Source of the DNA: Plasmodium brasilianum
Lineage: Eukaryota; Apicomplexa; Aconoidasida; Haemosporida; Plasmodiidae
Assembly: GCF_023973825.1 (NCBI RefSeq)
Contig: NC_090125.1
Location: forward strand, 3,507,412-3,571,411
Reading direction: 5' to 3'
Length of the DNA stretch: 64,000 nucleotides
Below are positions 26,383 through 36,581 of this stretch, one piece after another. Under the pieces are notes generated by a model. That model did not search any database, was not told the DNA's origin, and saw nothing but the letters and a program-made list of their open reading frames with translations. The first letter of the stretch is position 1. Every line of letters starts with the position of its first letter. Both the position numbers and the translations under genes were made by a program.

Positions 26383-28212
26383 ATGAGATATTTATACAAG
26401 CTAACAATAGCCTTATTATGTATTTATAAATATTGCAAAATAAACAAAAGTATAAAAAAGATATTTTTAGCGGAAAAACAATTAGAACCTGAGTTAAAAT
26501 CAGATGATGAGGAAAATGATTATAATGAAGAAACACTTACAAATGTTTTAAGGGTTTTGTCTATAGATGTTGAACAAGGAAAAGTGGAATATGAAGGGAT
26601 GGAAAAAGATGATGAACTTAAGGAAACTGAAGCAGTGGAGGAATATACAGGAAGAGATGAAGAAGTAGAATTGGAGGAATTAGGAACATCGAAGGGATAT
26701 ATAGAAGGTTATGAGGATGAAGAAATGGAGAATTTGGGGGCAGTAGGTGGATACGTAGAAAGTGATACATACGTAGAATTTGAGGACTTAGAAGAAGTTA
26801 AAGAAATTGATAAAAATGATTCTGATTGTTTACCATATAGCACACGCAGAAAAATCAGAGAAAAAGAAATAGAAGTAAAAAGTAAAAGAAGACATCAGAA
26901 AAAGCTTCAAGAAAGCATAGGGAGGAAAGAAGAAATAAAAACACCTGAGAGTGAAGCTTATGGTATTACAATGATGACAAAATATTTGTCATATGTACAA
27001 GATATCAAAATAAATGATGAAGATGGAGAAGAGTTTCAACGAATAATTACAGAAAGTACCGCAATGAATTATGATTTGGACTTTACATTAATAGTTCGAT
27101 ATTTTAACGTAGGTATAAGTGGTGAAGAAAATATTTCTAAATTGAACAGGGAATATCCAATATACAAGGGTAAAAAAATTGATTTTGAAAATATTGATAA
27201 ACCTTTTGGAGTTAGTCTGAAAAATTTAAAAAATGTGAGCAAAGAAGAATTATGTGGCACTTTATTCTTTGATGATTTCATCCATATTCCATTAAGTAAT
27301 ATTTTAAAAGAAGTAAAAGTGGGTAATTTAACTATTGAAAAAATTCTCTTTTTTTATAAAGTTCGAAATATTAATTTTATTGTATGCAATAGTAATATTT
27401 TGAGCTTTCTTAAATCACAATTTTCAGATTTAAATTTAGAAACGGTTGCTTCCTATAGTTATGGATTATATTCAAATAATGAAGAAAATGATATTTTCAA
27501 TTTTTATGAATCAAAATTTTTTTCAATAAAAGAAAATAATAATAAACTTAAATCTATTTTAGATGATTTTAAAAAGAGTAAAGAACTTATGGAAGTTACA
27601 GAGGAACAACTAAATTGTTTAAGAAAAATTATTTTTAACTTAAATATGGACATTACATATATGAATATAATTATATTCTCTTTAAATATTAAAAAATCTC
27701 ATATTGTGGATGATTTAAAACAAATTCATTCTTTGTTTCCTTTAAACAAAGAAAAATTAGAAAGGGATGAAATTATCCTTACAACTATGCATTATTCCCT
27801 AAGTTATTGTTTACACTTAATTAAACCATTATTTAGTAAATATAAGAATAATGAGATATTAAATTATGTTGAATTTTTTGGTGTTTCAAGTATCTTGAAT
27901 GAAAATGTTGTTTTCATAGAATTTTTGCAGCATAACTCAGAGTTTTATAAAATATTCTGTAAACTTTATAACAGTGTTGATCAATATTTACCACGTATGA
28001 AATCGTATGATGATATAGAACCAATTTTAAATTTTATACTTATAAGACTTCACATTATTACTGTTATCTTTAATATGGTTAAACTCCTTTTAAATAGAGA
28101 TCTATGCCATGGAATTTTAGGTAATTACGAAGAAGTCCAATTACCTATATATAAGGGTATATTACTAGACTCTGAAAATATATTAAAGACTGCCGAAGAA
28201 ATGCTTGAATAA
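26383..28212 (+). CDS. Secreted acidic-repeat protein; positional candidate for KELT
   Basis: A 609-residue protein in one exon. Residues 5-18 form a hydrophobic core that could be a signal peptide, followed by K-I-N-K-S. Residues 35-145 are strongly acidic and include four degenerate tandem 18-residue units (66-137). A basic patch (about 155-190) full of Lys and Arg follows. Residues 195-609 look like a folded alpha-helical domain with normal complexity and few Cys. There is no transmembrane segment and no RxLxE. The sequence F-L-A-E at 28-31 sits where a PEXEL would be but lacks the Arg. Just past epsilon-tubulin, P. falciparum has a gene called KELT. This gene could be its positional counterpart, but I see no convincing run of K-E-L-T, so the link is weak. 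Function is unknown. Confidence 0.8.
   Translation: MRYLYKLTIALLCIYKYCKINKSIKKIFLAEKQLEPELKSDDEENDYNEETLTNVLRVLSIDVEQGKVEYEGMEKDDELKETEAVEEYTGRDEEVELEELGTSKGYIEGYEDEEMENLGAVGGYVESDTYVEFEDLEEVKEIDKNDSDCLPYSTRRKIREKEIEVKSKRRHQKKLQESIGRKEEIKTPESEAYGITMMTKYLSYVQDIKINDEDGEEFQRIITESTAMNYDLDFTLIVRYFNVGISGEENISKLNREYPIYKGKKIDFENIDKPFGVSLKNLKNVSKEELCGTLFFDDFIHIPLSNILKEVKVGNLTIEKILFFYKVRNINFIVCNSNILSFLKSQFSDLNLETVASYSYGLYSNNEENDIFNFYESKFFSIKENNNKLKSILDDFKKSKELMEVTEEQLNCLRKIIFNLNMDITYMNIIIFSLNIKKSHIVDDLKQIHSLFPLNKEKLERDEIILTTMHYSLSYCLHLIKPLFSKYKNNEILNYVEFFGVSSILNENVVFIEFLQHNSEFYKIFCKLYNSVDQYLPRMKSYDDIEPILNFILIRLHIITVIFNMVKLLLNRDLCHGILGNYEEVQLPIYKGILLDSENILKTAEEMLE
26578..26793 (+). repeat. Four degenerate 18-residue acidic repeats
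   Basis: Residues 66-137 of the 609-aa protein align as four units of 18. The shared columns are Tyr at position 5 in all four, Gly or acidic at 7-8, an acidic centre, and E-x-L-G/E near the end in the last three units. The first unit is the most diverged. The units differ too much at DNA level for recent slippage. Confidence 0.6.
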
Positions 28213-30906
28213 AAGTACTATACAGACATATTTCAGGATTTATACAAAAAATAAGAATAGAAGAAGTATATACTGTGTATATCATTTATATTATGTTTAT
28301 TTTAAATTATGTTTTGTAATTTTTTTTAATCGCAATCCGTAGAAATATAATGAAATTATTTTTTATCTTTTTTTATATTTGTAAAGACAATTAAAGTAAC
28401 ATTTTTTTATTTTTTCCCTTTTTTATAATTTGTTCCTTTACCGATTTCTTAGCTTTTTAAAAATTTTCCCTGTTAGAATTTTCCGTCTTTAATTGTATAA
28501 TTTAAATTTTACATCTTTTGTTGGATCTTTAAGTAGTTCACAAATATATCATAATATAACAATAAGCATTTATATAATTCTTTTAAGGAATAAAATACAT
28601 GTGATAAGAGTATTCTGTTATAGTTAGAATAAAATGTAATATAATAAAAAGTTATTTAAAAGTTTTTTCCAAGAATGTCATTTCGAATGTGGGGAATGTA
28701 TGTTTTCTGTATTTAGTATTTATAAAGTTTTATTTTTATATATTTTTGTGAGTATTTTAGAAGTAATACTTTATTTTTACGTGTATAATAAAGATGATAT
28801 ATTAATTCACATATGTATGTGATTTAATTAATCATAATATATGAATACCTTCATTGAAAAAGTAACATTTTACAAACAGAAGTTCAAACTAAAATTTATT
28901 TTTTACCTATATTTATGAAATCTAAATAGTGCATTAATACAATGTAACATTATTATATAGTATGATAAATAAAATTCTGTAGTTTCTATTATTAAAAAAT
29001 ATATATATATATATATATATAAATTTTAGAGGTACGTTAATGAGCTATACTGTCTACATTTTTATTGTATATATTCCGCAGGTTTAAGAAGCTACAAAAA
29101 AATAAAAGAAAAATTGTAATATTGAGTAAATTTTTTAAGGTTAACGTAAATTGTATGATTATTGTGTTATCATAGTCCCGTTTATGCACATGTAAACATA
29201 TATATATATATATAAAGCAAACGATATATCATGAAAAAAAAAATTTGGATGTAAACATTTTAAAGATTGCGATAAAAATTTATATTTATTTTTTATATAT
29301 ATTTTTAAAAAACATATAAAAAAAATATTTTTAACAATTTTTTTACTTATTATAAAGCAAAATGATGATTTTTTAAAGCAAATTTTTAAGTAGACTTAGA
29401 AAAGAACTACAAAAGATTTTATGAGCAACGAAGACCGTTTCATTAAAAAATTTAAAATACGCAAGATAAATAGTGTATAAGGTGAGTGAAATAAATTGTT
29501 TAACCAATGAAAACCTTCAAAAAAATTGAGGGTAAAAATTTTCACTATGTTTGTAATAAAAATATATAAATGAAAAAAGAATGGAAACATTTTTATTCGG
29601 TAGAGAAATAAATAAAAAAGGATATAATAAAAGCGGAAAATGAAATAACATATTATGAAGGATTTCAAAAATAACATAAATTGAAAGAAATAAACATACA
29701 CTCCTTTGTTATGCTTATCTTTACACATAAGAGCAAGGCGATAATGCAATTCTTAAAAAGAATTTTTCTCATGAATATGGTGATATATTTAATACATTCA
29801 CGAAAATTAATATTATTTTAACTACAGAAGAATGAATAATAAAAACTGGACGTTATTATGTGAAATATATAACGTGAACTGTTTCCTTTTTAAGGGTTAA
29901 AATTATACTAGTGTTGTATTAAAATATTTAATATCAGAGGGGCAGGTATAACATTTTTGAAACATTAAAAATTTTTGAATAGCTCTTTTTTCATTTAAGT
30001 AAAATTAATGGAAAACATTATGTATGGGTAAAAATTTTGACTTCAACATTTCGATAATTTTATATATAACAAAATTACAGTTAATGTAAGAAAAGTCATA
30101 AAAAAATATAAGTTAATTGGAAACTGGAAAATTTCATGGTGTAAGTTATATAATGTTTTGTTAAATGAATGAATTTTAAAATAAAGTTTTTAAAAAAAGC
30201 AGCTTTGTTATAAGAAATAACGTTCCCGGAAAATAAAAAAATAAGCAAATTATTTAGAAGTTTTCTTGCAAATGTAATGGAATTATAACTGAACACCTGG
30301 GATACACAATAATTAAAGAATTAGTGTTTACAAGTTCAAATATTTATTAATAATATTAAGCTTGTTTCATATAAAAAAGGGGGAAATGTAAAGGATTTAT
30401 GTAAACGAAATTGTTAAAAATATTTTTTGAAAAAAATTAAGAATATATCATAAAATTTAAACCATTTAAATGAATATCACAAAACAAGGATTCGTTTTTT
30501 CTAACATTAAATATTAAATTATGTAAAATATAAAAAGGCGTCAATATTTTACCTTGCATTCCGAATATTTTTCATGAATATATTGTTTATGTGTTAATAA
30601 TTTAAAAAAATGTATAACAATAATTACACTTATGGAATATAATAAGCATGTTAATTGACTTGGGGTAAGATTTATAATTTATTCGCAACTTTTTCAATTA
30701 GGATATAATCATTAACACTGAGAACTGTACACAAGTTTTACAAATAAGTTTATTTTAATGGATAATTAAATAAACAAAATAGCAACAATCACTTTTATAT
30801 ATTACCATTTGAAAGGGTTTGCGTAAAAACTGATACTCGTGGGTTAATATATATTTCATCAAATTAAACAGCCTTATCTTCACCATTTACGGATAGGAGA
30901 CCCTCA
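28213..30906. other. Intergenic region between convergent genes, nothing supported
   Basis: About 2.7 kb of AT-rich DNA holding the 3' flanks of the 609-aa gene (plus) and the 108-aa gene (minus). A (TA) run lies near 28998-29020. The minus-strand open stretches at 29396-29749 and 30096-30296 are Phe/Leu/Ile/Tyr-rich without order. They are the complement of purine-rich DNA. Confidence 0.5.
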
Positions 30907-31346
30907 TTAATAACTATCTTCATTTTCCTCTGCATTTTCTTCTTGACATTTTACTGGTACTTTTTCTAATTCCTCATCATTGTTCTGTGAGGGTCCATTA
31001 TATTCTTCATCTTTCTGTAATATAGAATTCTCTTCTTTTTTTTTTGATTCTTCTTCTTGTTTAACAGGAAGCTAAAATAAAAATAAAAATATACACATAT
31101 TTTTTTTTAATTAATAAGTTATTTAGAGAAATTAAAATATCAAAATATTATTTAATTCTATGTATGGAAAATCTTATATCTTACCACAACAGAGATCATT
31201 AAACCTATGTAAATAACCAGAAGAGTTGTTGCCAGGACAAATAAAAGCTTAGAGTTTGCTTGTGCATTTTCAGTTGATACTAAATTATTTATTTGATTAG
31301 TAAATTCGGGTAAAGTGTTAGATTGCAAAGAATTAGGGTCAGACAT
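30907..31346 (-). CDS. 108-aa single-span membrane protein without signal peptide; candidate PEXEL-negative exported protein
   Basis: Exon 1 is 31185-31346 and exon 2 is 30907-31071. The donor (GTG|GTAAGA) and acceptor (ATTTTAG) join in phase 0 to give 108 residues, too short to be found without splicing. It begins M-S-D-P-N-S. Residues 1-32 are polar (Asn, Gln, Ser, Thr) with no signal peptide. One membrane span covers about 33-54 and ends at the splice junction. The 54-residue tail is dominated by Glu and Lys. Size and layout resemble MAHRP2 and REX2, small PEXEL-negative exported proteins of P. falciparum; this is analogy, not detected homology. The start M-[AS]-[ED]-P-N-S and the phase-0 intron right after the span are shared with the gene at 22120-22946, suggesting a small paralogous family. 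Confidence 0.8.
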
Positions 31347-32458
31347 TTTGTATATGTATACTTTTTATAAAACCCTCCAAAAAAATATATTAATAATTTT
31401 AGTAAGGTATTATTATTTTTATTACGTTAATTATATAAAAATTGTTGATAGTATGTAGATATATATATATATATTATTTGTGCAGTTTTTAGTTAAATAT
31501 TTTGTTTCATAGGAGGAAAAAAACGTGTACTAAAAAGATTGTAATAACAGTTTTAGCTTAGTATTATAGAAGAAATATTTTTATCAGAAATTAAATTCAA
31601 ATTTGTTTTGCGTAATGAACACAATTAACTGTTTTTTTAGAATTTTTGAGAATAAATGGTAAAATGGGTATTTAGAAAGAACAGTTTAAGATATATATAA
31701 CAAATACTTTTTATATATTATATATATATAGTACTTAGGTGAAACGTGGTCCTGTGCTATTAAAATGGTATTAATTAAATTTTTTTCTATTAAAAGATTA
31801 TTTTTATTTTTTTTTTTGTTTTATGATTATTCAGAGTATAAAGTTATCAAATGCTAAAACATATTACAACTGCTTAATATTAAAAAAATTAAATTTAGAT
31901 ATAATTATTTTTACTTGTAAGTTAAAATCATCTAAAATCATATATTAAAATGCTGACATAGATATATTATACGTAATATTTTATAACAAATAATTATTAC
32001 ATAAATTTTGAAGTTTTGTTATTGGTATTTTTTGCTTTCTTTATTTATGGTAAATATAAAGTTTTATTATTAATAAAATTTTTTTTAAAACAAAAATATG
32101 TATATATGCTGTAACAGCAAATAGATATTCTTAATTTATAATTTCAATTATAATCCTTGAAAACGGTGTGAGTTTTGGCAGTGTTTTTATTATCATATTG
32201 TTTCAAAAGTAAAATTTAGAATAAAAGAAATACTTAATAGAAGCATTAATTCTGAAGGTAGTAATAATAATAATTATTGTAATATTAAAAAAAATAAAAA
32301 ATTTGATGCATGTATAAAAGACATGTTTAATTATAAATTAAGCGTTATTCACGCACAGCTATTTCTTCTTTTTTTTGTTTTAATTTCGATGAATCTTACT
32401 ATGCTAAAAAAGCTAAAAGGCAAAAATATAATATCAGAATATTTAAATAAATAAATAT

Positions 32459-32499
<41 letters not shown>

Positions 32500-33882
32500 G
32501 TGTGAATTGAACAATAGCAATTTTTGTTTGAGTACTGATGAAAAAAAAAAAAAAAATAGAATATTAAAAAAATAATTTTATCTTTAGCGAAGTGTGAAGG
32601 GAATCAAAACCAAACAATTATTAAAAATTACAAAAAAAAAAATAATAAATTTAAAGTTCAAATATATAATATGCATAAAAGAAAATTAATAAAAGAAATG
32701 TACATTTTTTTATGATAAGATGTTTTTATAATGTTATTTCATTTTCCACTGTAGTAATGGCTAGTATCAGTACTGTTTTGTTCTCATTTAACAAAATAGT
32801 GCTATTCTTTAAGTGTCATATGAATACACACAAATGCAACTTTTATAATTGTTCTAAGGTGCTATTAATGAAAACAAAAATTATTTAAAAGATGAAATAT
32901 GACACATTGGTTAAGTAGTTAAATTAATTCGCATACGAAGTTATGAAATATAAATATTTAATAAAATATTTTATCGATTTTATAATAAAAATTATTAATA
33001 ATTTACGTGTATAAAAATAAAAATATATTTGATGAATAAAAATATATATACTTGATTATTCACAGCGTTCGCATAGACTTTTGCTTAGTATATAAATCAT
33101 ATATAGTAAATTTAATCTTTATGAATCATTTATATATGATTATAGAAAAGACTTTTAAAAGATAAATGATTAAGTTTTATACAGATATTTAAATTAACAT
33201 GTAACCCTTTTGTGATATTTAAGAAATATTAATAATTTTCATATTAATCTATGTTTCTGTGGTAGTATATATACTTCTATACATATATATATAGGTATAC
33301 ACAGTTTTGGCATGTTTGATAATATGACAATAAGTAAATAAATGTTAATATCTTTATTGATTATTATTTATTTAATTTGTACTCTACATTTACTACATAT
33401 ATAAATTTTTGCTTTTTATAATATGTTTTTGTTTTATCGGATTGTATAATTATTAGAATATTAATAACATGTCATATGAAATTCTTAAGAGTGAAAAAAT
33501 TGAAATCTACACGGTTCAATAAATATGTTGGGTGCTAAATAAAAGCATATATGTTAGATTTCATACCTTTATTAGCATCACAAGCAACTATAAAGATTAA
33601 TCATGTAAAATAATAGAGTTTTCAATATGTTAAATATAATGTTATATATTTGAAAGAATAAGAACTATTATAGTTAATAATGCTTTGTACTTTTATTTTT
33701 AAAATTATAAACATCATTTTACAGTGTGTATCCGCTTTAAAAATCACGTGTAAATAATAATATTTACTCTATGTATTATATTTCCATTTGTGAAGAAAAA
33801 AATATATTCTATCCAAAATTTAAGAAAAAATAAGCTTATTTGTTCTTATTTTTCGTGATTGGATGAAAAATTTTATATATGA
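31347..33882. other. Gene-poor AT-rich region, nothing supported
   Basis: This holds the 5' flank of the 108-aa gene, then 2.5 kb of low-complexity DNA with a long TA run at about 32466-32496 and an A run near 32540. No frame with exon character is visible. Confidence 0.5.
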
Positions 33883-34099
33883 ATAAAAATATATACTCTA
33901 CAAAAGTTTTTTTTTAAAGCCTTATTAATTTTGTTAATCTTTGATAGTTGGACAGTTCGAGGTATTAGTAGATTCACAGTTCCTTGTTTTGGTATCTTAG
34001 AACATGTACCTGATATGGGTTATTATGGTGTTTTTGCATCCCCATATATATGTGAGTATATACTTAAACATGTGCACTTACATATATCTGATTTTCGAG
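33883..34099 (+). other. GC-rich island: possible orphan exon or structured RNA
   Basis: Of the 101 bases at 33945-34045, I count 38 G or C, roughly double the surrounding level. One plus-strand frame is open from 33883 and reads as ordinary protein (I-F-D-S-W-T-V-R-G-I-S-R-F, then Y-Y-G-V-F-A-S-P-Y-I-C). It ends at a perfect splice donor CGAG|GTAAGT (34099/34100). There is no ATG in frame, and no first exon or downstream partner that I can find. The alternative is a non-coding RNA: AGTTCGAGG at 33954-33962 resembles part of a pol III B box, and a T run lies at 34031-34035, but a well-placed A box is missing. Unassigned. Confidence 0.35.
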
Positions 34100-36041
34100 G
34101 TAAGTATTTATTCAAATATATTAGCTTTTCATGCTTTAATAAAGAACTTTATTAAGGAACAAAACATCATAATAGTGTGTTTTGGATGTGTTTTCATAAA
34201 AGGTTTATTTGACATTATATAAGATGTTTAACAAGGAAAGAATAATCCTTAAAAATTGGATGAATATTCATATTTATAAATAAAAATGTTATGAAATTTT
34301 ACAAGAATGGCAAAAAGTAAATTTGTAGATAATGTATACGAGCTGCTAGTTTGTGTCATAAATTAGAAACCAAACACGTATGTATGTATATAAAAGTAGG
34401 TATATATTTATATATATATGCTTTTTTTTTAAACTTTTTCCTTTTATTAAGTTAAAAGTTTTATAAAGTTGAGATACAAGTTCATTCATTATGGTTATGT
34501 CATAAAAATTGGCGTATTTTTGTAATAGAGTGAAATTATTGAAGACATGAAATTATTTTCTTTAGCTCGCCGTAAATTTTATTTTTTTTATTAAAGAATA
34601 TTGAATTGTTATTTGTGAACCCATTAATATTTATTAAATTATAGTAAGTTCAAGAATAAAAAAAATTTTAAATGATGGAAAAAACAGAAAAAAAAGCATG
34701 AATTCCTATTTATACAAGCAAAATTGAATAATATTACTGAATATTCCATAAACAAAAGCGAATTTTTTTCTTAATTTTGTTATCTGATTTCTGGAATTAT
34801 ATAAAATACGTTTGAAGACATATTTTTGAAGAATTGCTTTTTAAGTTGCTATAAATACAACAAATAAAGGGTAAAGTTGCATATAAGTTAAAAACTGCAA
34901 ATTTTCACATCTATTGTTGCGTTGTTATAAGGTATGTATGTCAAAATATGTACATCTCTGATTATTAAATGAAGAAAAAAATTTTATAAAAACATCTGTT
35001 ACAAAAGGTTATATCAGGATCCAGCGTCTAATAAAGCAAAAGAAAAAGTTATAATTAAGTATTTTTCCCTTTCTAATTTTTACTTTTGTGATGAAATTTA
35101 CTAAACAATACAATTTGTTCCAACAATACGTCAAGAATAAAATATAAATAAGACATTTTTTCCCTTAAATATTCATTTGTTCTCTATAAATAGTGAAATG
35201 TAAAAAATCTTCTTTTTATGCATGTAATATTATTTTCTTATTTTTTAATTTTATGATTCGTTTTATAAATTTATTACATATTATTCTGTTGAATTAATAT
35301 TTTATTCTTTCAAAAGGAAGCCTAGAAATGGTTGTACATATATACATATGTATTGTGTATATTTTTGTTTTTTTTTGTTTTACGTTGATTATTATAATTA
35401 ATTTTTTTATATATTTTTTTTATTTTTTTTTGCGTAAAAATTGTTTTTTATTCATCTTTGCAATCTCTTATTTTTGCATGTAAAAAAAAAATTTTTTTTT
35501 AGACCACTTAAATTAGTTTTTATCTGAGTAAAATGTAAGTATTTGAGAGAGGTCTCCATTCGCCATATAATGATAGACACATAAACAAAGTTTTATGCGT
35601 ATGAGTTTCTATGCATTTTATTAGTAAATTCAGTAGTAGCAATGCATAAAAATTAGAATTATAGCATTAAACATGTTAGAATGCGCGTTTATTATATAAA
35701 TGCATATAAAATACATTTGAGACTCATTATAAAAGATTAAGGGTATTTTTCTTTACTAGAAAAATATGCATGTAAAATATGAAAATTATTAAATTGAATG
35801 AAATAAAATAATAATAATAAAAAAAAAAAAAAAATGGAAAAATGTTTACTACAAAATACCAAATGGAATAGAAATAACGAATTTATTTTTTAATATTTGA
35901 ACCTTATAAAAATTATACAGATGTTTCCCCAGGCAGGAAATTTTTTTTTTTTTTTTATATATATAATAAATACCCGGGGTTGTATATATGGGTTTTTTAT
36001 TTTGCACATTAGACCATTATTGCATAAAATTTTTATTGTAA
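34100..36041. other. Gene-poor AT-rich region, nothing supported
   Basis: About 1.9 kb with poly(T) and poly(A) runs (near 35480, 35820 and 35941). It includes the 5' flank of the ETRAMP-like gene. A small less AT-rich patch near 35546-35580 is too short to interpret. Confidence 0.5.
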
Positions 36042-36581
36042 ATGAGAGTAACAAAAGTATTTTATTTTATCCATTTTTTACTTGTTCTTATTTTATTAGA
36101 ATCATATTTATGCCATGAGAGAAGAAATAAAAGTAATTTAATATTCAAAAATTCCCCTTTTAAAAATTTAAATGAAAAGAGGGAAAAAAAGGAAATTTAT
36201 GGAATTGTAGGTATAGTGGCAGCAACACTTGGAATAACCTTAAGTGCACTTGGATATAATTATTTTAGAAGAAAAAAAAAATCTCTATGGCAAGATTTAG
36301 GTGATGAGACAGATACTATATTGAATAATACAATTAAATGTGGTATATATGAAGCAAAGAAGAAGATTTATAAAGAAATATGTAATGTGAAGAAATTATC
36401 TCCATCCTTGGATGAAGTAAGAGCATTTGTAGAAGAACAATTTAGATGCAAAAATTTAGACATTAATAATTATGATCAAAGACAACTAGATGATTTATGT
36501 ACTTTTGCATTATACAACATTCGACAATCTGTGATAAACTTACGAAAAAACCTAATGGTATATTCACAAAAAATGGACTAA
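36042..36581 (+). CDS. Signal-peptide/transmembrane protein, ETRAMP-like architecture
   Basis: A 179-residue protein in one exon. A strong signal peptide covers residues 1-24 (hydrophobic core F-L-L-V-L-I-L-L). A short highly charged Lys/Arg/Glu/Asn segment follows (25-51). A single Gly/Ala-rich membrane span lies at about 53-74, then a basic stop-transfer R-R-K-K-K. The C-terminal part of about 100 residues is predicted helical, with three Cys. This order (signal peptide, charged linker, one span, variable tail) is that of early transcribed membrane proteins and the UIS3/UIS4 group, which sit in the parasitophorous vacuole membrane with the tail facing the host cell. I see no specific sequence match, so the family call is by architecture only. 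No PEXEL is present. Confidence 0.75.
   Translation: MRVTKVFYFIHFLLVLILLESYLCHERRNKSNLIFKNSPFKNLNEKREKKEIYGIVGIVAATLGITLSALGYNYFRRKKKSLWQDLGDETDTILNNTIKCGIYEAKKKIYKEICNVKKLSPSLDEVRAFVEEQFRCKNLDINNYDQRQLDDLCTFALYNIRQSVINLRKNLMVYSQKMD

Noticed and set aside
29396..29749. Minus-strand frame of 117 residues with hydrophobic segments
   Set aside because: It is the complement of purine-rich AT sequence. Aromatic/aliphatic residues are scattered, and there are no flanking exons or signal.
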